Shown: positions 13,703 to 21,670, counted from the first letter of the stretch. The stretch is 21,670 bases of DNA from DASSWB01 sp035705495 (GCA_035705495.1 DASSWB010000121.1:1-21670); one strand, 5' to 3'. Translations and numbers: made by a program. The notes: generated by a model not told the origin, from the letters alone.

Positions 13703-14659
13703 TTATAGAATCATTCTTTTAAAGTAAACCATCCAATGATGAATGGACATGGAATTTATATTGTAAAACAGATAAAAAAGACCTTTTATTCTATTTTTTG
13801 ACAATGCGGATTTAAAATACACAACTTGCCTTAATTCCTTAATTTTATTTTTTTTTATATTTGGATCCAATTTTTTGAAGTGGTCCAAGTAATAGAGTCC
13901 CCTCATATTATCCGAAAACTCTTTTAAAATGTTTTTTTTATTAAGTTTTCTGTTGGACCAGGAATTTATACTTATCCCTTTGTTATATACAACAGTAATA
14001 TCTTTAATATTTCCAATTTTTCCTTTGCTCAATGCTCTGTAGCGTAGAACAAAATCTCCTGCAAAGGATTTCATCATCCACTCTTTGGCCGGAGTTTCCA
14101 AAATGCTTTTTTTAAATAATAAGCTGGCTGTGGCCATAAAATAATTCTCTCCCACATACTCATTGGCGTCCAAAGTTTTTAGCCCATCATATTTTATTAA
14201 TCGCTTCTCACCGTTGCTTTTGTTTACTATACATCCTGTAAAAACCATGGAGCAGTTCTCATGTCTCTCCAAAAAATCCACCTGCTTTTGTAATTTCAAT
14301 GGATCCGTCCAATAATCATCGCCTTCGCATAAAGCAATATACTTCCCCTTTGCCCTCGGGTAGTTAAACCGTGGATTCATTCCACTTTTATATTTTGATT
14401 TTTGATTTTCCGTTTGGTAAATTGGACGAAATAAATCAGGATATTTTTTTTCATATTCCTTGATGATATTCGCCGTGTTGTCGGTAGAAGCATCATCATG
14501 AATCACAATTTCGAAAGGAAAATCTGTTTCTTGCATCAAAAAACCGTTCAAAGCTTCTTCAATATAGCTTTCGTGATTGTAAGTGATGCAACAAATGCTT
14601 ACTACTGGTTGGTTTCCTTTCCAGTTCTTTACTATCTCTTCTTGACTTTTATGAAACAT
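13703..14659 (-). CDS. GT2-family glycosyltransferase
   Basis: A 318-residue GT-A-fold glycosyltransferase. The nucleotide-binding start VSICCITYNHESYIEEAL (20-37), the DDASTD motif (55-60) and the DXD-type metal site in CEGDDYWTDPLKLQKQ (111-126) are typical of GT2 enzymes that add sugars to O-antigen repeat units. No membrane segment is evident beyond a weakly hydrophobic C-terminus (GLFYLFYNINSMSIHHW), which may associate with the membrane. Its start overlaps the upstream sulfotransferase by 11 bases, which indicates translational coupling. Donor sugar unknown. Confidence 0.92.
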   Translation of the reverse strand: MFHKSQEEIVKNWKGNQPVVSICCITYNHESYIEEALNGFLMQETDFPFEIVIHDDASTDNTANIIKEYEKKYPDLFRPIYQTENQKSKYKSGMNPRFNYPRAKGKYIALCEGDDYWTDPLKLQKQVDFLERHENCSMVFTGCIVNKSNGEKRLIKYDGLKTLDANEYVGENYFMATASLLFKKSILETPAKEWMMKSFAGDFVLRYRALSKGKIGNIKDITVVYNKGISINSWSNRKLNKKNILKEFSDNMRGLYYLDHFKKLDPNIKKNKIKELRQVVYFKSALSKNRIKGLFYLFYNINSMSIHHWMVYFKRMIL

Positions 14660-15668
14660 TTATTGATTGAATTATTTTTTGATAAAACACTTTTTTGGCT
14701 TCCATATTGGCTTGTACACCGCTAGCAGGGCTGTATTCCAACATTTCCAATTCTCTTTGATGATGCTTGTCAAGTTCTTTATTCGTCACTAATTCAAGTG
14801 CCTCCCATTTATTTTCAGGCAAATATCCAAATTGTTCCATTTCGAAAAAACAAATAGCCTCGATATATTTTATTTCATCTTCGGATAATTCTTTTTTGAA
14901 TTTATTAAAATTATCCTGCATAATGGGCTTGGATAGATTTTCCCAAGCTTTTTGCTGTTGTGCATTTTTATTGGTCAGGTCATCCTTTCCCATTTCTGTC
15001 ATTTCAAGTTCAAAATCAAGCCCACACACGTCCAATATCATTTTTAGCTGATCCGGAGTTTGGCTGACCAAATCTTCGTAACGTACAAGTGCAATATTAT
15101 TGGATGTTTCTTCCAGTGCTTTTATTTTCAGATATTGTTGCTGGTCATTTTTCCATTGCCTTGCCGCAGCAACAACCCCTCCTTTATGGGTTTTATTTTT
15201 TTTCCAAGAAAGTGCCATGTCCCTAGGATCTCTAACTTGGTAAATATATTTGCTCTCGGGAAAAAAAGTTTTCAAAAAAGGATAAAACTCGTATAATTTT
15301 ATTTCTTTTATAAAAAGATGTTTTTTGCCATTCACCACGGCTTCCTTGTCGAAAAAATAACGGATTAATCCTTTTAAATCTCCCGTCTCAACTTCAGACC
15401 GTAATTCATCCAATGTGAATTCTGCTTTCCATACCGAAAAAGAAACATTAAATAAATTAAGTACATCTTTTAACAACTCGTCCCAATGCTCTTTTTTATC
15501 CAAGGGCTGATAGCGAAAATAATTACGAGCCAACGGATTAATGATATGCTTGGTCGAAGGGCCGCATATTTTCGAATGGTTATTCATTAACTTTGTAATG
15601 AAATTGCTGCCGCTACGTTCACTACAAGCTAAAAAGACGAAATTAGATTGGTCGTTTCTTAAATCCAT
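14649..15668 (-). CDS. Sulfotransferase (PAPS-dependent) 1
   Basis: A 339-residue sulfotransferase-family protein. It has a PAPS 5'-phosphosulfate loop ACSERSGSNFITKLM (14-28) and a 3'-phosphate-binding segment YIYQVRDPRDMALSW (141-155) with the conserved Arg and Ser. LVRYEDLV (194-201) follows, typical of carbohydrate sulfotransferases. It would transfer sulfate from PAPS to a sugar hydroxyl. No signal peptide is seen, so it acts in the cytoplasm, probably on the lipid-linked repeat unit before flipping. It overlaps a second sulfotransferase gene by 10 bases upstream and the GT2 gene by 11 bases downstream. No PAPS-synthesis genes are in the window. Confidence 0.9.
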   Translation of the reverse strand: MDLRNDQSNFVFLACSERSGSNFITKLMNNHSKICGPSTKHIINPLARNYFRYQPLDKKEHWDELLKDVLNLFNVSFSVWKAEFTLDELRSEVETGDLKGLIRYFFDKEAVVNGKKHLFIKEIKLYEFYPFLKTFFPESKYIYQVRDPRDMALSWKKNKTHKGGVVAAARQWKNDQQQYLKIKALEETSNNIALVRYEDLVSQTPDQLKMILDVCGLDFELEMTEMGKDDLTNKNAQQQKAWENLSKPIMQDNFNKFKKELSEDEIKYIEAICFFEMEQFGYLPENKWEALELVTNKELDKHHQRELEMLEYSPASGVQANMEAKKVFYQKIIQSINVS

Positions 15669-16468
15669 TTGAATATTGTGTTTAGTTTTTGAAAATCTTT
15701 ATCCTCTTTTATTTCATTGACGATTTCCTCTAGCAACTCCCCCTTCCACCCATCATCCTTTTCCTTTTTTTTAAAAACCCCATAAGCATCATCCACCGAA
15801 GTGGTTCTGCTTTTTTTGATAAATTGCTGTGTTTGATTGGAAACTTCCAAACCGGCAAAATGGAACAAGTTGGTTACGGTGCCAATGGTGTCGTGCAATA
15901 GGTCGTCATAATTTACCAAATAAAAACGATTGGGATATTCTTTTTTTAACCCGTCGAAAAGTAAAGTAGCTTCTTTCCATTTTTCAAAGCCAAAATAATG
16001 GCTTTCCTTTCCTTGATTTTTTAATTCGGCATTTCGCCATTGTTCTTCCACATCCCAACTGGGATCAAACTCCTTCGGGATTTTGAGCCAGGAAGAAATT
16101 GTGGCAAAAGGCGAACGTATTAATCCAATTACTTTTGTATCACTATTCTTCAATAGAGTTTCAGCAAGAAAAATAAAATGGGTTTCTTTCCAAATCAAGT
16201 GACTTATATTTTCTTTGGCAAATTCAACATTTTTTTTGCTACTTATCGATAATTCCCCACAAACAAAAGGATCTTCACAGTTTTTTAATTCCTTATGAAA
16301 TTTTTCAATTTCCTTCTTATCACTTTCTTTATTTAAAGTTTTAGGAAATGAATAAGCAAAATTTGGTTGAAAACGATACATGGTATCCGGAGCACTATTC
16401 AAAATTTGCCCAAGCCAAGTGGAACCGGAACGTGGAACCGAAAAAAGTGCTATGTTGTTAGTTATCAT
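15659..16468 (-). CDS. Sulfotransferase (PAPS-dependent) 2
   Basis: A 269-residue sulfotransferase-domain protein. Its PAPS loop SVPRSGSTWLGQIL (10-23) fits the family consensus well. VIGLIRSPFATISSWLK (113-129) is the 3'-phosphate-binding segment, and LVNYDDLLHD (184-193) matches the downstream conserved element. It is clearly different from the neighbouring sulfotransferase, so this is not a recent tandem duplication; the two enzymes probably sulfate different positions or sugars. The start overlaps the DegT-like gene by 11 bases. A cytoplasmic location is expected. The acceptor is unknown. Confidence 0.9.
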   Translation of the reverse strand: MITNNIALFSVPRSGSTWLGQILNSAPDTMYRFQPNFAYSFPKTLNKESDKKEIEKFHKELKNCEDPFVCGELSISSKKNVEFAKENISHLIWKETHFIFLAETLLKNSDTKVIGLIRSPFATISSWLKIPKEFDPSWDVEEQWRNAELKNQGKESHYFGFEKWKEATLLFDGLKKEYPNRFYLVNYDDLLHDTIGTVTNLFHFAGLEVSNQTQQFIKKSRTTSVDDAYGVFKKKEKDDGWKGELLEEIVNEIKEDKDFQKLNTIFKWI

Positions 16469-17435
16469 TCATTAACTGTTTTACAATCCTGACTAAATAC
16501 TTCATATCTTCGATATTATAGCGTTGATCGATCGGCAAAGGAATCAAATTATTTACTAATTTCTTCTCCCAACAATCTTTTCCTGCAATCCATTCCAAAA
16601 CATTATCCCAATAGGTTGGGATAAATATTTTTTGTTTTATCAATTCTTCTTTAATGTTCGTGCTATTCCCCTTAAGCAATAAAGGATAATGAAGCGGACC
16701 TTCGTCAGTATCAAACAAATCTAATTCATTATAAGCAGCCAATTCCTTCTTCAAAAAATTAAAATTTTCTTTTCTTTTCTTTTCAATTTTATTGTAATCT
16801 ATTGATTTTAAAAGCCTCTGAGTAAAATTGGACATTTCCTGTAAAGGTGCATCATTAATACCGGCTTCATTATTTAAATAATCTTTATACCCTTCTTCTG
16901 TCGAAAGATCAAGTTGTTTTATTAAATGTTTGGCATTGTCATAAGAGGTTGATTTCTCTAATTCGATATTAAATTTTCGATCTAAGAAAACATAACTTCC
17001 ATCAGGTACTCCAAAAAATTTACGTGGTGAATAAAAGGTAGCTAATTTTCCTACTGGTTTTGAAAAAAAAGCTTGTGCATTATCAATGATGATATTTTTC
17101 TTGGTTTGAAGTTCATTTTTTATAAAACTGGATTTTAGCCCAAAATAGTTGGTGTATAAAAAAGCTTCAGATGGTTTTATTTTTTGAAAATCAAATTCAG
17201 GTTCCAAAGACTTGTTTACCCTATAAAATTCATAGTTGATATTAAGCCTTTCGATGGGTTTCAGAACTGCATCACAAGTGTAATAAGCGATGTATACTTT
17301 TGAATAATTATTTGCCCTTAATATATATTCCAATCCATTCCGGCCGGAATTCAATTTTATTGCATTGGGATAATACTCGTTGCGCACATCCAATTCCAGC
17401 CCTAAATAACCGCCCATTGATTTTTTTTCTTCCAT
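16458..17435 (-). CDS. Divergent DegT/DnrJ-like PLP-fold protein
   Basis: A 325-residue protein with a reduced and divergent DegT/DnrJ/EryC1-type aminotransferase fold. SGRNGLEYIL (30-39) matches the family's SGxxAL phosphate-binding region. IIIDNAQAFF carries D118, in the place of the Asp that contacts the PLP ring nitrogen, followed by Q where H is usual. FYSPRKFFGVPDGSYVF offers K139 as the Schiff-base lysine. The family's GEGG segment appears as GVPDG. It could be an active sugar aminotransferase or a PLP-binding protein with another role. It follows the ATP-grasp gene by 6 bases and overlaps sulfotransferase 2 by 11 bases, so it is probably co-translated with them. The specific reaction is unknown. 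Confidence 0.72.
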   Translation of the reverse strand: MEEKKSMGGYLGLELDVRNEYYPNAIKLNSGRNGLEYILRANNYSKVYIAYYTCDAVLKPIERLNINYEFYRVNKSLEPEFDFQKIKPSEAFLYTNYFGLKSSFIKNELQTKKNIIIDNAQAFFSKPVGKLATFYSPRKFFGVPDGSYVFLDRKFNIELEKSTSYDNAKHLIKQLDLSTEEGYKDYLNNEAGINDAPLQEMSNFTQRLLKSIDYNKIEKKRKENFNFLKKELAAYNELDLFDTDEGPLHYPLLLKGNSTNIKEELIKQKIFIPTYWDNVLEWIAGKDCWEKKLVNNLIPLPIDQRYNIEDMKYLVRIVKQLMNDN

Positions 17436-17441
17436 CTTCAG

Positions 17442-18650
17442 TTAAATTGAATCTTCAACAAGTACTTGAAAAAATCGCGGATAATCTGCCAATACTTCTT
17501 CTAATTTTTGTTTGTCTGCCATTTGAAGCACCACCGTTCCAATTGCATCATTTGCTGCTGAGAATACATTTACCTTATCGCCCTTATCAATTCTTAATTC
17601 AACCTCTACCACGGCTTCTTTAATTTCTTCGGCAATTTTCAATTTTTTAAAAATGCCTTGCACATTGCTGTACAACACCACGATTGCCCAATTCCCATCG
17701 TATTCAGCAGGTGAAATCGGGTCAACTTTTTCTCCCATCGCCGCTTGTATGGCCCGGGAAATCAAATCTACCCCGGTGGCATAGTGCAACATTTCCGAAA
17801 GTCGGTTGCCTCCTCCCCGTGGTGAAACCTCCATAATATAGGCATTATTATCTGTTGTTTCACGAACTTCTATATTGTAAACCGAAGATTTCATCTCCAG
17901 CAAGGATATCAGTCGTTGCAGTTCATTTTTCAGGTATGTTTGATTGTGCTGTGCAATTCCGGATGGCCAACTATAAGCTGATGGTGTATATGGGTTTGCA
18001 GCATTTGCATCAAAACGTTGATTGGAAAACGAGACAAATGTAAGCTCCCCATTTATTGAAAAGCAATCGGTATCCGAAGAAAAGCCTTTGCCTTCTAAAA
18101 ACTCTTCAATAATAAATGTTTTTGTAGCCGAAAACTGAAGCGCGTATTCTATTGCCCTTTTCAGTTCCTTTTTAGCATTAACTTTTGACACGCCTTTACT
18201 TCCGGCTGAATCCACAGGTTTTACAATCACCGGCAGATCGGCGTCATCAAATTCATTGATGGCTTGTTCCATATCCGAATAGGTACTGGATTTTGGAACA
18301 TTAAAATTATGTTCTTTTAAAAACTGTCGAAACAGTCCTTTATTTTGTAGGATTTTCACTGATTCATAGGAACCGGGTATCGGCAAATTCATTTTATCTG
18401 CTACATAAGCAGCGGTAACCACCCCCGGGTCCACGGCAAAAGACATAATTCCATCTATTTGTAGGGATTGCGCTAACATCAATACGGCTTCCTTATCCAA
18501 AATACTTACATTGTGAAACTCATCGGAATATTTATGCGCACTATTATCGGGGAGATAATCGCAGGTAATCACATAATACCCGAGTTTTTTAGCAGCTTTT
18601 ATTACGGGAATCAAATAGCTTATCCCACCGAGCAATAAGAGTTTTTTCAT
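17442..18650 (-). CDS. ATP-grasp domain ligase
   Basis: A 402-residue ATP-grasp enzyme. The N-terminal pre-ATP-grasp domain begins KKLLLLGGISYLIPVI and has CDYLPDNSAHKYSDE. The ATP-binding part shows VIVKPVDSAGSKGV (141-154, glycine-rich loop), IIEEFLEG (180-187) and the metal-binding EVSPRGGGNRLSEM (274-287, with E274 and N282). Enzymes of this group form a carboxylate-amine or similar bond through an acyl phosphate. In a polysaccharide locus such an enzyme might attach an amino acid or amine to a uronic acid, or build a modified amino sugar with the adjoining DegT-type proteins (inference). It lies between two DegT-family genes, 46 bases after one and 6 bases before the other. Confidence 0.88.
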   Translation of the reverse strand: MKKLLLLGGISYLIPVIKAAKKLGYYVITCDYLPDNSAHKYSDEFHNVSILDKEAVLMLAQSLQIDGIMSFAVDPGVVTAAYVADKMNLPIPGSYESVKILQNKGLFRQFLKEHNFNVPKSSTYSDMEQAINEFDDADLPVIVKPVDSAGSKGVSKVNAKKELKRAIEYALQFSATKTFIIEEFLEGKGFSSDTDCFSINGELTFVSFSNQRFDANAANPYTPSAYSWPSGIAQHNQTYLKNELQRLISLLEMKSSVYNIEVRETTDNNAYIMEVSPRGGGNRLSEMLHYATGVDLISRAIQAAMGEKVDPISPAEYDGNWAIVVLYSNVQGIFKKLKIAEEIKEAVVEVELRIDKGDKVNVFSAANDAIGTVVLQMADKQKLEEVLADYPRFFQVLVEDSI

Positions 18651-18696
18651 ATTTTTTGTTATGTCCTTTCAATCCGGAAAATTCGGAAGAGAAATC

Positions 18697-19779
18697 TTAA
18701 TTATTCTGGGTTCTTAATATCAACCGACAAATCATATCCACTTCTTCCAAAGAAAGGTCAAAATACAGCGGCAAACATAAAATTCTTTTGGCAATATTCT
18801 CGGTTACCGGCATTGCTTTAGGTTCCAAATAAGGCAACACTTTCGCCAAAGATGGGTAGAAATAGCGCCGGGCAAAAATTTCTTTGCTTTTTAATGCAGC
18901 CAAACAATCCATCGCCAAGGTTTCCGATTCAAAAACGAATGGAAAATACGCATAATTTTGCGAGGCTCCGGGATGCCATTTGGGAATAAAACCCCGCACA
19001 TTTTTGAGCTTTTGCACATAACGCTCCGTCAATGCTTTTCGTTTTTCGTGGATTTGTTGGATATAATTTAAATTGACCAAGCCCATCGCTGCATGGAATT
19101 CGGAATTTTTTCCGTTGATGCCCAGTTCGGCAAATGCTTCCGGTCCGTCAAAACCGAAATTGCGGATATAGGCCAGCTTTTTTAACAAATCGGAATTTTT
19201 GGTCATTAGTAAACCGCCCTCCCCGGAATGATACAATTTGGTGGCATGCAAGCTGCAAATGGAAATATCGCCATACTCAAAAATGGACTTTCCTTTGAGC
19301 TCCACCCCAAACGCATGTGCGGCATCATAAATCACTTTTAAATCGTGTTTTTTGGCAATTTTCTCAATGGCCTCCACGTCACATGGATTTCCATACACAT
19401 GGGTCGCTAAAATTGCGGTAGTTTTTTCGGTAATCGCGGCTTCGATTTTTGTTGGGTCAATGTTCAAGGAGTCTTTATCAATATCTACGAACACTGGCTT
19501 GCAGCCTTCCCATACAATACTACTGGTGGTGGCAATAAAGGAAAAAGGGGTGGTGATGATTTCGCCTTTTAAACCCAAGGCTTTGATGGCCATCTGCAAG
19601 GCCACGGTGCCGTTGGTCACAAACAATAAGTGCGTTACTTTTAAATGCTCCTTTAGTTTTAATTCCAAGTCATTGGCCAAGGGCCCCATATTGGTGAGCC
19701 ATTGGGACTTCCAAATTTTGGACAAATACTGCTCGTATTCGGCTTTTGGCGGGAGAAAGGGTTTGGTTACGGGGATCAT
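18697..19779 (-). CDS. DegT/DnrJ/EryC1/StrS-family nucleotide-sugar aminotransferase
   Basis: A 360-residue PLP-dependent aminotransferase that would convert a keto-sugar nucleotide to an amino sugar with glutamate as donor. Motifs in order: SQWLTNMGP (25-33), VTNGTVALQMAI (54-65), TTPFSFIATTSSI (76-88), HVYGNPCDV (127-135), YDAAHAFG with D152 (151-158), then SLHATKLYHSGEGGLL with the Schiff-base lysine K181. Length and motif set are normal. It could be a VioA-, FdtB- or PglE-like enzyme. A PglD-like acyltransferase is present in the locus (2401-3042), so a 4-amino-4,6-dideoxy sugar is possible, but no dehydratase is in the window. The ATG overlaps the stop of the flippase gene by 4 bases. 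Confidence 0.92.
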   Translation of the reverse strand: MIPVTKPFLPPKAEYEQYLSKIWKSQWLTNMGPLANDLELKLKEHLKVTHLLFVTNGTVALQMAIKALGLKGEIITTPFSFIATTSSIVWEGCKPVFVDIDKDSLNIDPTKIEAAITEKTTAILATHVYGNPCDVEAIEKIAKKHDLKVIYDAAHAFGVELKGKSIFEYGDISICSLHATKLYHSGEGGLLMTKNSDLLKKLAYIRNFGFDGPEAFAELGINGKNSEFHAAMGLVNLNYIQQIHEKRKALTERYVQKLKNVRGFIPKWHPGASQNYAYFPFVFESETLAMDCLAALKSKEIFARRYFYPSLAKVLPYLEPKAMPVTENIAKRILCLPLYFDLSLEEVDMICRLILRTQNN

Positions 19780-21233
19780 TTATTAAAGCGTAATTTAGTT
19801 TGTACAATTTGTTTAAATTCTAAGTAAGGGGACATTTTAAATTGTTTGGCCAAAAGCCAATATATGGAAACTCCAATAAAAGCCCCCAACAATAATCTTG
19901 GTAAATCTGCTATATTCAACCAAAAACTATCCAATAAATAAACTAAACTTCCCACAGACCCGCTTAATAAAAAAATTGGCGCAATATCCTTTATTTGTTC
20001 AGGAATAGGATAATTAATAAACTTTCCCGAAAAGTAAGCATTTACAAGGTACATCAACACAGAACTGATTGCTTGAAAAATCAGTAAAGCATAAATACCT
20101 ATTGGAACAGTTATGATTAAGCCTAAGACTATAAATACTTTTTTTATTATCTCTAATTTTAAAAACAAATCGCTACGACCTTTTACATTGATGATATTTA
20201 AATTATACATGTGTAACGGCATCATAATCCCAACCACACAAAGCAACCTAAAATAGGGAACGGCGGGCAACCATTTTTCGGTAAAAACAAATCGAAACAA
20301 AGGTTCTGCCAATACTCCTGCCAATACAAAGGCAGGGCAGAGCCAAAACAACACTTGTTGAATAATTTTTTTGAAACCTTCTTTCAGTTTTTTATTATTA
20401 TCCTGAATGGAGGAGAAAGCAGGAAAAGCTACTTTATTGAGTGCTCCCGCAAAAGTAGTACTCGGGATTTTCACCAAATTACTGGCATTTTGATAATAGC
20501 CCACGGCACTTAATGGAAAAAACTTTCCTATCACGACCAAATAAATATTTTGAAACACAGTATTCAAAATACCCGAAAGCATTAGTCTACTGCCAAAAGA
20601 AAATAATCCTCTAACTTTAGTTGCATTATAGGTCAGCAAAGGTACCCATTTGGAAAAAAACCATATTTGTATAGCATAGACAAACCGTGTTACTAATTGC
20701 AAAGCAACAATGCTCCAAACCCCAAACCCCATAATTGCCATCACAATGCTTACAATACCGCCGATGACCGTAGAAGGAATGCTGACAATGGTCAAGGTTT
20801 TAAACCGCATTTCCTTGCTCAAACGCGCTTCTTGAACATACGAAAAAGCATTGACCACGAAGACCAGAGAAAGAACCCGAACCAAATCGATTAATACCGG
20901 TTGTCCATAAAAATCGGCGATAAGTGGAGCGCAAAAAAAAATGATGCAATACAACAGCAAACTCACCACCAAGTTGATCCAAAATACCGAAGAATAATCC
21001 TCTTCATCCGTTTCTTTTTTTTGAATTAAGGCTTGGTTGAACCCAGCAACTACCAAAACCTGGCTCACTTGAATAAAAATCATCAACATCCCAATAAGCC
21101 CGAAAATTTCCGGAGTCAACAGGCGCGCCAAGATAATCATCACGATAAAGGTGATCCCCCTGTCGCCTAGATTTTGCAAGAGCGACCAGAAGATGCCGGA
21201 GATGGTTTTATCGCGGAGGGTGGGTTGGTTCAA
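19776..21233 (-). CDS. wzx: Wzx-type oligosaccharide flippase (MOP superfamily, WzxC-like)
   Basis: A 485-residue polytopic membrane protein of the polysaccharide-transport/MOP family that flips lipid-linked repeat units to the outer face of the inner membrane. The N-terminus TLRDKTISGIFWSLLQNLG.RG and LARLLTPEIFGLIGML (about residue 35-50) are typical of WzxC-like flippases, and ALIQKKETDEEDYSSVFWIN follows as usual. About 12-14 membrane segments can be seen. The start is TTG at 21233. Reading back from there, no ATG or GTG occurs before the in-frame stop at 21255-21257, and the first internal Met (MIILARLL) is too late for the family. The heptamer repeat tract begins about 20 bases upstream. 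It is translationally coupled to the DegT gene through a 4-base overlap. Confidence 0.9.
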   Translation of the reverse strand: MNQPTLRDKTISGIFWSLLQNLGDRGITFIVMIILARLLTPEIFGLIGMLMIFIQVSQVLVVAGFNQALIQKKETDEEDYSSVFWINLVVSLLLYCIIFFCAPLIADFYGQPVLIDLVRVLSLVFVVNAFSYVQEARLSKEMRFKTLTIVSIPSTVIGGIVSIVMAIMGFGVWSIVALQLVTRFVYAIQIWFFSKWVPLLTYNATKVRGLFSFGSRLMLSGILNTVFQNIYLVVIGKFFPLSAVGYYQNASNLVKIPSTTFAGALNKVAFPAFSSIQDNNKKLKEGFKKIIQQVLFWLCPAFVLAGVLAEPLFRFVFTEKWLPAVPYFRLLCVVGIMMPLHMYNLNIINVKGRSDLFLKLEIIKKVFIVLGLIITVPIGIYALLIFQAISSVLMYLVNAYFSGKFINYPIPEQIKDIAPIFLLSGSVGSLVYLLDSFWLNIADLPRLLLGAFIGVSIYWLLAKQFKMSPYLEFKQIVQTKLRFNK

Positions 21234-21253
21234 GTTGGTTGTTATGTTACTGA

Positions 21254-21441
21254 GTTATTGGTTATTGGGTTATTGGTTATCGGTTAATTGGTGATCGGGG
21301 ATCGGGGATCGGTTAATTGGTGATCGCGTTTCGTGATTCGTTAATTGGAGATCGGTTATTGAGATTGAGTTATTGGTTTACTGAGTTATTGGTTATCGGT
21401 TAATTGGTGATCGGGGATCGGTTATTGAAATTGAGTTATTG
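21254..21441. repeat. Degenerate heptanucleotide tandem repeat
   Basis: Most of this stretch can be parsed as 7-8 base units on the plus strand: GTTATTG, GTTATCG, GTTAATTG, GTGATCG and GGGATCG. They recur in the same order in several places. A 37-base block at 21269-21305 is repeated exactly at 21385-21421. No reading frame or RNA gene explains it. It fills most of the gap between the flippase and the nucleotide-sugar dehydrogenase. The rest of that gap (21442-21542) holds a short GTCTTCC repeat and otherwise no recognisable feature. Confidence 0.8.
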
Positions 21442-21463
21442 GTTCTCAAATCTCATCACATCT

Positions 21464-21487
21464 GTCTTCCGTCTTCCGTCTTCCGTC
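21464..21487. repeat. GTCTTCC heptamer tandem repeat
   Basis: Three perfect GTCTTCC copies (21464-21484) plus a partial GTC (21485-21487). It is again a 7-base unit, just downstream of the longer heptamer tract. Confidence 0.8.
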
Positions 21488-21542
21488 ATCACATCGCTCA
21501 ATTCCCATTACAATATACATTCTACAGGGATACAATATACAG

Positions 21543-21670
21543 TTACAACCTCCCATCCACCATCTTCCGCTCCAAGCAAGCTTTGGTGTCGAAAATCACG
21601 GTGTTGCCCTTTCGGAGTTTTTGAAAATCAATTTCCATAAACTCATTGTGCGCCACGGCAACGATGATGG
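21543..21670 (-). CDS. Nucleotide-sugar dehydrogenase, C-terminal end (partial)
   Basis: The last 41 codons and a TAA stop (21543-21545) of a minus-strand gene that continues past the right edge. The translation contains IIVAVAHNEFMEIDF, then VIFDTKACLERKMVDGRL, which matches the C-terminal domain of UDP-N-acetyl-hexosamine 6-dehydrogenases of the WbpA/TviB/WecC group (compare a generic VAVAHxEF...D.K....VDxRL pattern). These oxidise UDP-GlcNAc, UDP-GalNAc or UDP-ManNAc to the uronic acid. With WecB in the same locus, UDP-ManNAcA is the most economical product (inference). Substrate choice cannot be judged from the C-terminus. Confidence 0.85.
   Translation of the reverse strand, partial: IIVAVAHNEFMEIDFQKLRKGNTVIFDTKACLERKMVDGRL

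Noticed and set aside
21254..21487. CRISPR-like array
   Set aside because: The units are only 7-8 bases, contiguous and degenerate, without unique spacers. The one long exact repeat (37 bases) occurs only twice, and there are no cas genes.
1..21670. tRNA, rRNA, transposase or integrase genes
   Set aside because: Looked for on both strands by characteristic motifs; none recognised, so no direct machinery for the cassette insertions is visible in the window.

Overview
The window is a surface-polysaccharide (O-antigen or capsule) biosynthesis locus from a member of the Bacteroidota, most likely a marine-type Flavobacteriia. Grounds for this: the organism uses TAnnTTTG-type promoters, Shine-Dalgarno signals are weak, non-coding DNA carries flavobacterial-looking REP-like and heptamer repeats, and the genes follow a Wzx/Wzy-type layout with small monotopic sugar-phosphate transferases. 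The species cannot be named from the sequence.

All polysaccharide genes lie on the minus strand, so the locus reads from right to left. At the right edge is the 3' end of a nucleotide-sugar dehydrogenase (21543-21670), then about 310 bases of non-coding DNA dominated by a degenerate heptamer repeat. Next come the Wzx-type flippase, a DegT/DnrJ sugar aminotransferase, an ATP-grasp ligase, a divergent DegT-like protein, two sulfotransferases, a GT2 glycosyltransferase, a Wzy-type polymerase, a GT4-type glycosyltransferase, a fused MDR/Gfo-Idh-MocA oxidoreductase, WecB (UDP-GlcNAc 2-epimerase), a heparinase II/III-family protein and a second GT4 glycosyltransferase. Many of these genes overlap by a few bases, which indicates a co-transcribed and translationally coupled unit.

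The left third (1-4800) is the unusual part. It holds two intact-length priming sugar transferases (called PGT-A, 1819-2394, and PGT-B, 3039-3650), with a PglD/NeuD-type acyltransferase between them. It also holds a partial duplicate of each transferase (A' at 121-358, B' at 4399-4794). Each full/partial pair brackets a foreign two-gene cassette. Between A' and A is a plus-strand pair with its own promoters: a GHKL-ATPase/STAS-like protein and a DUF4325 STAS-like protein. Between B' and B is a UPF0175/DUF3368 (PIN) toxin-antitoxin pair. Both duplication breakpoints fall in the same conserved core of the transferase, near the DExPQL catalytic motif. PGT-A itself has a REP-like heptamer repeat inside its reading frame where the family's conserved D-x-R-x-T segment should be.

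Inferred product: WecB plus the edge dehydrogenase could supply UDP-ManNAcA or a similar uronic acid. The two sulfotransferases suggest a sulfated glycan. The ATP-grasp and DegT-like pair suggests an amide-linked or amino-sugar modification. Repeat units would be primed by PGT-B and/or PGT-A, extended by GT2 and GT4 enzymes, flipped by Wzx and polymerised by Wzy. The most noteworthy signal is the repeated arrangement of an accessory two-gene cassette bracketed by a duplicated priming transferase.
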